DNA of 64,000 nucleotides from Vibrio sp. Of7-15 (GTDB lineage Bacteria; Pseudomonadota; Gammaproteobacteria; Enterobacterales; Vibrionaceae). The translations under genes and the position numbers were made by a program. A model generated the notes under the pieces. The model ran no database searches. It saw only the letters and a list, made by a program, of their open reading frames with translations, and was not told where the DNA came from. Below, piece after piece: positions 10,215 through 18,736 of the stretch (positions are counted from its first letter, which is position 1; each line of letters starts with the position of its first letter). The stretch lies in assembly GCF_022347565.1 (NCBI RefSeq), contig NZ_JAKRGH010000021.1, positions 1 through 64,000 on the forward strand. Direction: 5' to 3'.

Positions 10215-10251
10215 AAAAAGGGGTTGGCGAATGTTCGCCAACCCCTTTTTT
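10215..10251. terminator. Bidirectional terminator between rep and cytochrome c5
   Basis: GGGGTTGGCGAA and TTCGCCAACCCC form a 12-bp perfect stem with a 2-nt loop, with flanking A5 and T6 runs. It serves convergent rep (+) and the cytochrome gene (-). Confidence 0.92.
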
Positions 10252-10265
10252 CTAAATGGGACCTT

Positions 10266-10682
10266 TTAGATGTCTTTGATCATGTGCTCGATGGCTGCCA
10301 CGATTTCATCGTCTGAACAATCCATACATGAACCTTTCGCTGGCATCGCGTTAAATCCGTTGATGGCGTGGTCTTTTAGAACATCGTTACCTTGTGCGAT
10401 ACGAGGAGCCCATGCGTCAGCGTCACCTGATTTAGGCGCACCTGCCACACCTGCGCCATGACATGCGATACAGAATGTGCCATACACTTGAGCACCAGTA
10501 CGAGGGCCTTTTGGTTCGTTAGAGACTGGCTCACTACCAGCAAGGTAGACTTCGCCGACAGGTTTAATGCGTTCTGCAATAGCATCGTGTGACATATCTG
10601 CTGCAATAGAAGCTGTGGAAAAAGTTAATGCTGCAATAGCTGGCACGATGATACGACGTAGAGATATATCCATTAAGCTCAC
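10266..10682 (-). CDS. Cytochrome c5 (periplasmic monohaem c-type cytochrome)
   Basis: 138-aa secreted cytochrome. An N-terminal signal peptide (RRIIVPAIAALTFSTASIAA) precedes the class I haem site CIACH and a downstream axial Met in NAMPAKGSC. The extra pair CMDCSDDE matches the conserved C-terminal cysteines of the cytochrome c5 family. It probably carries electrons in the periplasm to a terminal oxidase or reductase. The GTG at 10682 has GGGAG six nt upstream and is the likely start, with an ATG three codons later as alternative. It is flanked by terminators and the tRNA promoter region, so it is monocistronic. Confidence 0.88.
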   Translation of the reverse strand: MSLMDISLRRIIVPAIAALTFSTASIAADMSHDAIAERIKPVGEVYLAGSEPVSNEPKGPRTGAQVYGTFCIACHGAGVAGAPKSGDADAWAPRIAQGNDVLKDHAINGFNAMPAKGSCMDCSDDEIVAAIEHMIKDI

Positions 10683-10928
10683 TTTACACTCCCGGATTTG
10701 ATTGGCTGATGTCTTTATGTTTGTTTTTCAGCGGTTATTTTGTTTTTCAGGGTGTTTACCGAGGTGAAACCTGAGAAAAAAGCGGTTCAGAGTTAACTCC
10801 GTGTAAACATTGGGTGATTATATCGTCTTCGATTGTTGCAATAAACCATTAGTATCGCTCTTAGTTGGCTTTATTGTGCGCGAATTGTCGAAAAAGAGAC
10901 CAAACGATAAAAAAAGTAAAAAAAGTAC

Positions 10929-10957
10929 TAGACGAGGGTGGGTGATATCCGTATTAT
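10929..10957 (+). promoter_or_regulatory. Probable promoter of the tRNA cluster
   Basis: TAGACG, a 17-nt spacer and TATTAT precede a C/G-rich discriminator (about 10958-10972), as is usual for stringently controlled stable-RNA promoters. It ends 21 bp before the first tRNA. Confidence 0.5.
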
Positions 10958-10978
10958 TCCTCTCCGCCGATAGGGCAT

Positions 10979-11055
<77 letters not shown>

Positions 11056-11089
11056 ACGGAGTAAAATATTGGCAAAGTAACAAACATTG

Positions 11090-11165
11090 GTGGCTATAGC
11101 TCAGTTGGTAGAGTCCCGGATTGTGATTCCGGTTGTCGCGAGTTCAAGCCTCGTTAGCCACCCCA
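11090..11165 (+). tRNA. tRNA-His (anticodon GTG), copy 1
   Basis: Acceptor GTGGCTA/TAGCCAC, anticodon loop TTGTGAT, T-loop GTTCAAG and encoded CCA. The G at 11089 can supply the His-specific G-1 opposite C73. Sequence close to E. coli hisR. Confidence 0.95.
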
Positions 11166-11220
11166 TATTTAGGTAACATTAGTTCCCTGTTTTGACGTAG
11201 GTCGAAACGAAACCTTAAGT

Positions 11221-11297
<77 letters not shown>

Positions 11298-11306
11298 CTT
11301 ACATTG

Positions 11307-11382
11307 GTGGCTATAGCTCAGTTGGTAGAGTCCCGGATTGTGATTCCGGTTGTCGCGAGTTCAAGCCTCGTTAGCCACCCCA
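11307..11382 (+). tRNA. tRNA-His (anticodon GTG), copy 2
   Basis: The tRNA sequence is identical to the first His copy, and the short flanks also match (CATTG before, CATATTTAGG after). This shows a tandem duplication of the His-Pro unit. Confidence 0.95.
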
Positions 11383-11434
11383 TATTTAGGACGTTGACTA
11401 TATTCAATATCCTTGGCGAAAGCCTAAACTGTCT

Positions 11435-11511
<77 letters not shown>

Positions 11512-11516
11512 CCTTA

Positions 11517-11547
11517 AAAGCCCGCTCTGATGAGCGGGCTTTTTTTG
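11517..11547 (+). terminator. Terminator of the tRNA cluster
   Basis: An AGCCCGCTC/GAGCGGGCT stem followed by seven T residues. Confidence 0.92.
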
Positions 11548-12001
11548 TTTAAATATTCCACTGCTCTCTATCTATATATCAAACGTAACCACTGCTTTTT
11601 TTTATTTACCCGGCTTATAACTTCAAATATTTATTTAATATTGGAATTTATTGCTATTATGTTAATAGGCTGGTGGCATAAAAATTCATTTTTCTATCTT
11701 ATCTTATTTATAAAAAACTAGTAGCAAGGGGTTTTTATGGTGTTAGATCCTTAATATACCTTGGCTTGCCCTTGTTTTTGTTCCTGTGAATATTTTCTCT
11801 CATTATGCACATTTGACTCTCTGCGTGATTTTTTATGCGTTAACCCTCCTTTTGCTAGTTTTTTAAACTTGCTTTGTTGCTTTTATGTGAATTTTTTGCC
11901 AAATTGATAGGCGAGCGAATTATCAGTGCATTGTGCTGATAACTGAATGGAATCAATTTTGCAGACAGGGCAGAAAACTGCCGAGCAGTAGAGGTCTGAT
12001 A
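11548..12001. other. 450-bp AT-rich intergenic leader before the peptide ABC operon
   Basis: No convincing gene is seen; the short open frame at 11530-11721 has no ribosome site and is low complexity. There is an inverted repeat TTATCAG-N9-CTGATAA at 11920-11942 and a small GGCAG-AAAA-CTGCC hairpin at 11969-11982, both just upstream of the first ABC gene. These could be a regulator site and a leader hairpin. The promoter of the importer must lie here but is not clear. Confidence 0.5.
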
Positions 12002-13717
12002 ATGTCATTATTAGAAGTTAAAAATCTTCGAATCGAATACCCATCGCGCCACGGTATTCATGCCGCAGTGAAATCACTGTCGTTTTCTATTGAGCGTGGT
12101 GAAATTGTGGGCGTCGTTGGAGAGTCTGGTGCTGGTAAATCAACAGTAGGGAATGCTGTTATCGATTTATTAAGCCCTCCAGGACGAATCGCAAGCGGTG
12201 AGGTTTATTTAGATGGTGAAAAAGTATCGGGCTTAACTTCCGAAGAAATGCGCTCTGTTCGTGGCTCAAAAATTGGGTTTATTTTTCAAGATCCAATGAC
12301 ATCTCTTAACCCTCTTTTTACTGTTGAGCAGCAATTAACAGAAACTATTTTAGCGAATTTAAATGTGAGTGCCGAAGAAGCGGTTCAGCGAGCACTGACA
12401 TTAATGGATCAGGTCGGGATACCTGAGCCACAACTTCGTATTAAGCAATTCCCTCATCAATTCTCTGGTGGTATGCGACAGCGTGTGGTTATTGCCATTG
12501 CGCTGGCTGGTGAGCCAGAACTCATCATTGCGGATGAGCCAACCACCGCGCTGGATGTTTCTATCCAAGACCAAATTTTGAATTTGATCCGTGAATTGTG
12601 TATTCAACGCAACGTGGGTTGTATGTTAGTTACCCATGACATGGGCGTTGTGTCTAATGTCACCGATAAAGTGGCGGTTATGTACCGTGGTGACTTAGTC
12701 GAGTTTGGCCCAACAGGAAAAGTGCTTGGTGATCCTGATCATTCTTATACGCGTAGTCTTATTTCAGCAGTTCCGCGTTCAGATGTGAAGCTAGAACGCT
12801 TTCCATTGGTGAGTTACATCGAAGAAGCTCATGAAATGGAACCGCTGGATGTCAAAAATCATTGGCTGGGGCAAAGTGAAGATCAACGAGGTTATTCCGG
12901 CCCATTGTTGAACGTTGAAAATGTCAATTTACGCTTTGTGACGAAAGATTCGTTTTTTGAAAGTCGTCGTGAGTATGTACAAGCCTCTAATAATGTGAGC
13001 TTTGAAGTTCATGAAGGGGAAACATTTGGTCTTGTTGGTGAATCAGGATCGGGTAAATCGACTATTGCTCGTGTGATTGCGGGTTTGTATCCACCAAATT
13101 CAGGGCGTGTGACGTTTGAAGGGATTGATCTAACGGCATTGAAATCGGAAAAAGAGCGTCGTCCGCTTCGTCGTCAGATGCAGATGGTGTTCCAGAACCC
13201 ATACACATCGATGAACCCGAGAATGAAGATCGCAGACATCATTTCAGAGCCTATTCGTTTTCATAAGCTTGCCAATTCAGAAGGTGAAATTCGTCAGATC
13301 GTCAATGACTTATTGGATCATGTTGGCCTTGGAAAAATGGCGGGTGTGAAATACCCACATGAATTTTCAGGTGGTCAGCGTCAGCGTATTTCGATTGCGC
13401 GCGCGTTGGCCACTCGTCCACGTTTGCTCATTTGTGATGAGCCAACATCAGCTCTGGACGTCTCGGTTCAGGCACAAATCCTCAATCTTCTTAAAGACCT
13501 GCAAGATGAGCTGAATCTGACCATGTTGTTTATCAGCCATGATTTACCTGTGATCCGCCAAATGTGTGATCGTATTGGCGTGATGCAAAAAGGTACTCTG
13601 TTGGAAGTGTCTCCTACAGAGCAGCTGTTTAATAACCCACAACATGAATACAGTAAACACCTTGTTTCTTTAATGCCTGAATTCACGGGTTTAAGAGAAT
13701 ATGTAAAAACGGCTTGA
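12002..13717 (+). CDS. Peptide ABC importer, fused twin ATPase (DppD-DppF type)
   Basis: 571-aa cytoplasmic ATPase subunit that contains both nucleotide-binding domains of an oligopeptide/dipeptide (Opp/Dpp family) importer in one chain. Domain 1 has GESGAGKST, FIFQDPMTSLNPL and FSGGMRQRV followed by DEPTTALD. Domain 2 (from about residue 300) has GESGSGKST, MVFQNPYTSMNPR, FSGGQRQRI and DEPTSALD. In most operons these are two genes. GAGGT lies 6 nt before the ATG at 12002; the longer frame starting at 11933 has no ribosome site. It heads a four-gene operon with the binding protein and two permeases. Confidence 0.92.
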   Translation: MSLLEVKNLRIEYPSRHGIHAAVKSLSFSIERGEIVGVVGESGAGKSTVGNAVIDLLSPPGRIASGEVYLDGEKVSGLTSEEMRSVRGSKIGFIFQDPMTSLNPLFTVEQQLTETILANLNVSAEEAVQRALTLMDQVGIPEPQLRIKQFPHQFSGGMRQRVVIAIALAGEPELIIADEPTTALDVSIQDQILNLIRELCIQRNVGCMLVTHDMGVVSNVTDKVAVMYRGDLVEFGPTGKVLGDPDHSYTRSLISAVPRSDVKLERFPLVSYIEEAHEMEPLDVKNHWLGQSEDQRGYSGPLLNVENVNLRFVTKDSFFESRREYVQASNNVSFEVHEGETFGLVGESGSGKSTIARVIAGLYPPNSGRVTFEGIDLTALKSEKERRPLRRQMQMVFQNPYTSMNPRMKIADIISEPIRFHKLANSEGEIRQIVNDLLDHVGLGKMAGVKYPHEFSGGQRQRISIARALATRPRLLICDEPTSALDVSVQAQILNLLKDLQDELNLTMLFISHDLPVIRQMCDRIGVMQKGTLLEVSPTEQLFNNPQHEYSKHLVSLMPEFTGLREYVKTA

Positions 13718-13808
13718 GCCGATTTATTTAAAGGCATTGCCTGACAATAAATAAGATGCACACACAACACAAACTAGGGATAGCTATCCCGCATAAGGAG
13801 TTATGCAG

Positions 13809-15428
13809 ATGAGTATGAAAACCAAGATTGCCGTCGCTGTTGCAGCAGTGGCTGCAGGTGGTATCTATTTTGCGATGCAACCAAAAGAAGAAAACGTGGT
13901 TGAGCAAGAGACAGCTAAAATTGAGCAGTCCGCATCACAAGAAGTAACACTGAAAGTGGCTTACGATGCTGATCCAGTATCTTTAGATCCACATGAGCAG
14001 TTATCTGGTGGTACGCTTCAGATGTCGCATATGGTGTTCGACCCTCTAGTGCGTTACACCCAAGGTTTAGATTTTGAATCTCGTCTAGCGGAAAGCTGGG
14101 ATCGTGTCGATGAGACGACGTTCCGCTTTGTTTTACGTAAGGGCGTAAAATTCCATTCAGGCAATGAGCTGACCGCAGATGATGTGGTGTGGACATTCAA
14201 TCGTCTTAAGAGCTCACCAGATTTTAAAGCCATTTTTGACCCATACGAAAAGATGGTAAAAGTGGATGACTACACCGTTGAGTTAGTATCTAAGGGCGCT
14301 TACCCACTTGTGCTGCAAACGGCGACTTACATCTTCCCAATGGACAGTAAATTTTACACAGGTAACACCGCTGACGGTAAAGATAAAGGAGAAGTGGTTA
14401 AGCACGGTAACTCTTTTGCCTCGACCAACGTTTCTGGTACTGGCCCGTTTGTTGTTAAATCGCGTGAACAAGGTGTAAAAGTTGAGTTTGAACGCTTCGA
14501 TGATTACTGGGACAAAGAGACTGGTAACGTTGATAAGCTGACTTTAGTACCAATTAAAGAAGACGCGACTCGTGTTGCGGCATTGCTTGCTGGTGATGTT
14601 GATATGATTGCACCAGTGGCTCCAAATGATCACAAACGTGTAGAAAGCGCATCAAATATTGATTTGGTTACTTTATCTGGTACACGCATTATTACTTTCC
14701 AAATGAACCAAAATAGCCACGAAGCATTGAAAGATGTGCGTGTTCGTCAAGCTATTGTTCATGCTATCAATAATGAAGGTATTGTTGAAAAAGTCATGAA
14801 AGGCTTTGCAACGGCGGCTGGTCAGCAAGGTCCTTCTGGGTACGCAGGCTATGATGAAGCACTTTCACCTCGATTCGATCTGGAAAAAGCCAAGCAACTC
14901 ATGAAAGAAGCGGGTTATGAAAATGGCTTTACGCTTTCGATGATGGCACCAAACAACCGTTATGTTAACGATGCAAAAGTGGCACAAGCAGCGGCAGCAA
15001 TGCTGTCTAAGATCGATATTAAGGTTGATCTAAAAACCTTGCCAAAAGCGCAATATTGGCCGGAATTTGATGTTTGTGCGGCTGACATGATGATGATTGG
15101 CTGGCATTCAGATACGGAAGATTCTGCGAATTTCTCTGAGTTCCTAACCATGACTCGTAACGAAGAAACGGGTAAAGGTCAGTACAACTGTGGCCATTAC
15201 TCTAACCCTGAAGTAGACCGTTTAGTGGCTGCGTCTAATGTGGAAACGGATCCTACCAAGCGTTCTGAATTACTAAAGAAAGTCGAAACGACCTTGTATA
15301 ACGACGCTGCTTTTGTGCCTCTGCACTGGCAGAACCTAGCGTGGGGTGCAGCATCTAATGTTGACATCAAGCCGATTGTGAACGCAATGAACTACCCATA
15401 CTTCGGTGATTTGGTGGTTAACAAGTAA
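13809..15428 (+). CDS. Peptide ABC importer, substrate-binding protein
   Basis: 539-aa family 5 extracellular solute-binding protein. The export signal is a hydrophobic N-terminal segment (residues about 4-22, KIAVAVAAVAAGGIYFAM) with no lipobox cysteine and no clear AXA site, so it may stay membrane-anchored. The mature part begins with VTLKVAYDADPVSLDPHEQL, typical of the family, and has FRFVLRKGVKFHSGNELTAD. AAGGAG sits 8 nt before the ATG at 13809, better than the ATG two codons upstream. The ligand cannot be read from the sequence; peptides are inferred from the family and the adjacent Dpp-like permeases. Confidence 0.9.
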   Translation: MSMKTKIAVAVAAVAAGGIYFAMQPKEENVVEQETAKIEQSASQEVTLKVAYDADPVSLDPHEQLSGGTLQMSHMVFDPLVRYTQGLDFESRLAESWDRVDETTFRFVLRKGVKFHSGNELTADDVVWTFNRLKSSPDFKAIFDPYEKMVKVDDYTVELVSKGAYPLVLQTATYIFPMDSKFYTGNTADGKDKGEVVKHGNSFASTNVSGTGPFVVKSREQGVKVEFERFDDYWDKETGNVDKLTLVPIKEDATRVAALLAGDVDMIAPVAPNDHKRVESASNIDLVTLSGTRIITFQMNQNSHEALKDVRVRQAIVHAINNEGIVEKVMKGFATAAGQQGPSGYAGYDEALSPRFDLEKAKQLMKEAGYENGFTLSMMAPNNRYVNDAKVAQAAAAMLSKIDIKVDLKTLPKAQYWPEFDVCAADMMMIGWHSDTEDSANFSEFLTMTRNEETGKGQYNCGHYSNPEVDRLVAASNVETDPTKRSELLKKVETTLYNDAAFVPLHWQNLAWGAASNVDIKPIVNAMNYPYFGDLVVNK

Positions 15429-15457
15429 GTACAGTCGCTAACAAGCGAAGAAACACC

Positions 15458-15491
15458 AGTGCCTAGCTCTCCATTAGTAGGGGTAGGCACT
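15458..15491 (+). terminator. Intra-operon hairpin after the binding-protein gene
   Basis: AGTGCCTA/TAGGCACT form an 8-bp stem followed by only a short T run (ATTTTC). It probably protects the upstream mRNA or terminates part of the transcripts, so that the binding protein is made in excess of the permeases. Confidence 0.5.
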
Positions 15492-15520
15492 ATTTTCATG
15501 GATAGATAGAGGGGCAAGGA

Positions 15521-16498
15521 ATGTTTACGTTTCTGGTCAAGCGCCTGTTTCAGGCTCTGATAGTGATGTTTGTGATCAGTCTGGTGGCGTTCGCCATTCA
15601 GGATAACCTGGGCGACCCGTTGCGTGAGCTCGTTGGACAGTCTGTTTCTGAATCGGAGCGTCAAGCGCTGCGGGATGAACTGGGCTTAAATGATCCATTT
15701 GTAACTAAATACAGCCGTTTTATTAGTAATGCGGTTCAAGGGGATTTAGGTACATCGTATTTCTTTAAGCGACCCGCTGTGGATGTCATTTTAGACAAGC
15801 TGGTGGCAACACTCGAACTGGTGTTTGGTGCCGCGCTGATTATTGTTGTTGTGTCAATCCCACTCGGGGTTTATTCGGCTATTAACCCTAATAGTGCATT
15901 AACCAAAGCGATTATGGCCTTCAGTAGTATCGGTATTTCTATACCAGTTTTTCTTACCGCTATTATGTTGATGTATGTCTTTTCAGTTGAGTTAAATTGG
16001 TTACCTTCTTATGGGCGGGGTGAAACCGCCAACGTATTAGGTTGGGAGTCGGGATATTTTACGGTTGATGGCCTACAGCATCTTATTTTGCCTTGTATTT
16101 CGTTAGCTTCCATCATGCTGCCATTGTTTATTCGTTTGGTTCGTTCTGAAATGTTGGAAGTACTGAGTTCGGAGTACATTAAGTTTGCTAAAGCAAAAGG
16201 CTTAGCAAGCAATAAAATCTATTACCAACACGCGCTAAAAAACACCATGCTGCCAGTGATCACCGTGGGTGGGGTTCAGATTGGTACTATGGTGGCTTAC
16301 ACCATTTTAACGGAAACGGTTTTTCAGTGGCCGGGAACCGGCTTTCTTTTCCTCGAAGCCATTAATCGTGTCGATACACCTTTGATCACAGCCTACGTTA
16401 TTTTTGTAGGTTTGATTTTCGTTGTGACCAACACCATTGTCGATCTGTTGTATGGCCTAATTAACCCAACCGTAAACCTTACTGGTAAAGGAGCGTAA
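15521..16498 (+). CDS. Peptide ABC importer, permease 1 (DppB/OppB type)
   Basis: 325-aa inner-membrane protein with six predicted membrane helices. It starts with MFTFLVKRLFQALIVMFVIS, the usual OppB N-terminus, and has the cytoplasmic EAA loop near YIKFAKAKGLASNKIYYQHA that contacts the ATPase. RBS AAGGA lies just before the ATG. The next permease follows after 2 bp, so the two are almost certainly co-translated. Confidence 0.92.
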   Translation: MFTFLVKRLFQALIVMFVISLVAFAIQDNLGDPLRELVGQSVSESERQALRDELGLNDPFVTKYSRFISNAVQGDLGTSYFFKRPAVDVILDKLVATLELVFGAALIIVVVSIPLGVYSAINPNSALTKAIMAFSSIGISIPVFLTAIMLMYVFSVELNWLPSYGRGETANVLGWESGYFTVDGLQHLILPCISLASIMLPLFIRLVRSEMLEVLSSEYIKFAKAKGLASNKIYYQHALKNTMLPVITVGGVQIGTMVAYTILTETVFQWPGTGFLFLEAINRVDTPLITAYVIFVGLIFVVTNTIVDLLYGLINPTVNLTGKGA

Positions 16499-16500
16499 GC

Positions 16501-17445
16501 ATGAGCACAACAACTACTGCACACATTCCTAGCCGTTGGGAACGTTTTAAAAATTCAGACATTGTGTACTACTTTCTAAAAGACAAAGTGGCAATGTTCA
16601 GTTTTGCCGTCTTTTTGGTTTTCTTACTCAGCGCATTACTGTCACCATTGATTGCGCCAACCAATCCGTACGATTTGGCTTCGGTTGATATCATGGACTC
16701 AGAGCTACCGCCATCATGGATGGAAGAAGGAGATGAACGTTTTCTTCTTGGTACGGATGATCAGGGCCGTGATATTTTTTCGACCATTCTTTATGGTGCC
16801 CGTTTATCGCTGACCATTGGTTTTTTAGCCGTTGCAGTTCAGCTTGTTCTGGGTATCGTGATTGGGTTGTCGGCGGGGTATTTCGGTGGCCGTATTGATA
16901 GCTTTTTAATGCGCTTTGCTGATGTTCAGCTGTCGTTTTCTACCATGATGGTAGCAATCATTGTGTCGGCCATTTTTAAAGCCAGCTTTGGTACGGAATT
17001 TTACAGTCAGTATGCCGTGCTCATGCTGGTGGTGATTATTGGTATTGCGGAGTGGCCACAATACGCGCGTACTGTGCGTGCTTCCGTTCTAGCAGAGAAG
17101 AAAAAAGAGTACGTGGAAGCCGCTCAGGTGATGGGCTTTAAAGCGCCGCGTATTATGTTCCGCCATATTTTACCAAATTGTTTATCGCCAATCTTAGTGA
17201 TTTCAACGGTACAGATCGCCAACGCCATTATGTCGGAAGCGGCATTGTCATTCCTTGGTTTAGGTTTGCCTGTTGATCAGCCTTCACTGGGTTCTCTGAT
17301 TAGTATCGGCTTTAACTACATTTTCTCTGGCTCTTGGTGGATCACGGCTTTCCCTGGTTTAGTTCTAGTTAGTTTGGTTTTGGTTATTAACCTATTAGGC
17401 GACTGGTTGCGTGATGTGTTTAACCCAAAAATCTATAAAGGTTAA
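16501..17445 (+). CDS. Peptide ABC importer, permease 2 (DppC/OppC type)
   Basis: 314-aa inner-membrane protein with an N-terminal cytoplasmic extension and six helices. Diagnostic segments are LLGTDDQGRDIFSTILYGARLS and the EAA loop YVEAAQVMGFKAPRIMFRHI. It pairs with the preceding permease to form the channel. Last gene of the operon, followed by a terminator. Confidence 0.92.
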   Translation: MSTTTTAHIPSRWERFKNSDIVYYFLKDKVAMFSFAVFLVFLLSALLSPLIAPTNPYDLASVDIMDSELPPSWMEEGDERFLLGTDDQGRDIFSTILYGARLSLTIGFLAVAVQLVLGIVIGLSAGYFGGRIDSFLMRFADVQLSFSTMMVAIIVSAIFKASFGTEFYSQYAVLMLVVIIGIAEWPQYARTVRASVLAEKKKEYVEAAQVMGFKAPRIMFRHILPNCLSPILVISTVQIANAIMSEAALSFLGLGLPVDQPSLGSLISIGFNYIFSGSWWITAFPGLVLVSLVLVINLLGDWLRDVFNPKIYKG

Positions 17446-17478
17446 TTTGAGTTAATTCATTCACCTATCCCATTAGTT

Positions 17479-17512
17479 AAGAGCTGCTCTGTATGAGTGG
17501 CTCTTTTTTTAT
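17479..17512 (+). terminator. Terminator of the peptide importer operon
   Basis: AAGAGC/GCTCTT stem extended by wobble pairs, followed by seven T residues. Confidence 0.8.
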
Positions 17513-17747
17513 CCTTTATTTGGGTTGTTTATAAATAGAGGAATATTATTTGCATAAATAAGGGGTTAAGAGAAACCGACCTTTTCTTCGGATGCGATCG
17601 CAAAATAGGTTGGTTTTTACTTTTATTTCACTGCTGCTCACTTATTTTATACGGAGTTACCTGTATTCTGAGTGGTAGTTGCCAAGTTTAATATGTATCG
17701 GTTTTGCCGATAAGCATGACACCAAAAGAGTAATAGAAGTTCACATC

Positions 17748-18653
17748 ATGAAAAATACGTGGCTGAAACAGAAGAGTCGTTGGATAAGTGTTGCTGGGAT
17801 TTTTGTGGGGTTAAGTGGATTTTCTTCTGCGACTTTTGCCGCTGCGCCCATCAACCCGGAGTGCCTTCCTGGCACAACGCAAGGTAATGTATTGGCAGCA
17901 TCTTGCCCTATAGGTCATGGTTTATGGGGAAGCAAACAGCCACAGAAGCTGGATAGCCAGTACTGGATTCAATGTGGCATGCTAAAAAACAAACCGTCTT
18001 CTTATGTGTTTGAGCAAATAAATAAAAAAGTGTCGGCGAAAGCTTGGGTGAAAAAAGAGCCCGCGGGCTATCGCTGTTTAATTGGCCCTTATCAGCACTA
18101 TCAAAATGCCAAAACGGATCAAGTCACGCTGCGTTCTGATAACTCGTTCCGTGGTGCGATCATCCGTGAAGTACTGATGAATGAGAACAACATCGCTATT
18201 GTTGCAGGCACAGAAACGGCAGCAAAATCGGCTCCAATAAAAAAAGTGCCCAAAGCACCGAAGGTAGAGAAAAAAGTCTTTACTGCTGATCTGGATATTA
18301 AGCAAATTTTGACAGCAGAAGATGTGGAGATCCGACGCTCTGCAACTATCGACAATAAGAGTTACGCCATTCCTTTCTTGCTCGATAATAACGACAGTTT
18401 CTACATGGAAAACGAGATTGCGTGGAGCCGGGCAACGTTCGATGCTTCTAGCCTTGCCTGTGATCATTTGAGTATGCGTTTGATTACTGTCGAAGAGTGG
18501 CAGACACTGCGTCAGTCTGGGGTGATGGAGCAAGAAAAATGGCCACAGCATTTGCCTTACTGGGGTGAGAAAAAACAGGCTATGTTCTCTAATGGCACTA
18601 CCCGAAAACTGAATGATTCTTCGCTATTGAACGTGATTTGTGTGAAGAGTTAG
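17748..18653 (+). CDS. Secreted SPOR-like domain protein of unknown role
   Basis: 301-aa exported protein. A long signal peptide (KSRWISVAGIFVGLSGFSSATFAAAP) is followed by a Cys-containing region ECLPGTTQGNVLAASCPIG, then YWIQCGMLKNKPSSYVFEQI and YRCLIGPYQHYQNA, which read like a SPOR fold (peptidoglycan denuded-glycan binding). A Lys/Pro-rich linker (about residues 155-180) leads to a second domain with conserved Trp and Cys residues (MRLITVEEWQTL). It may act at the septum or cell wall, but the SPOR match is by eye. The ATG at 17748 is chosen because the signal peptide begins there. Single gene between terminators. Confidence 0.65.
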   Translation: MKNTWLKQKSRWISVAGIFVGLSGFSSATFAAAPINPECLPGTTQGNVLAASCPIGHGLWGSKQPQKLDSQYWIQCGMLKNKPSSYVFEQINKKVSAKAWVKKEPAGYRCLIGPYQHYQNAKTDQVTLRSDNSFRGAIIREVLMNENNIAIVAGTETAAKSAPIKKVPKAPKVEKKVFTADLDIKQILTAEDVEIRRSATIDNKSYAIPFLLDNNDSFYMENEIAWSRATFDASSLACDHLSMRLITVEEWQTLRQSGVMEQEKWPQHLPYWGEKKQAMFSNGTTRKLNDSSLLNVICVKS

Positions 18654-18681
18654 CACTTATTGACATCGTACATCGAAAGAA

Positions 18682-18713
18682 AAAAGCCCTGTGTTATATA
18701 GCACAGGGCTTTG
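18682..18713. terminator. Bidirectional terminator between the SPOR-like gene and gor
   Basis: AAAGCCCTGTG/CACAGGGCTTT form an 11-bp stem flanked by A and T runs, between convergent genes. Confidence 0.88.
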
Positions 18714-18736
18714 TGTTTATAGCATAAGCGGTGTGC

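Noticed and set aside
11530-11721. 63-codon ORF after the tRNA terminator
   Set aside because: It starts inside the terminator hairpin, has no ribosome site and consists of low-complexity AT-rich codons.
18078-18551. 157-codon ORF antisense to the SPOR-like gene
   Set aside because: Shadow of a clear signal-peptide protein; no ribosome site and no plausible protein features.
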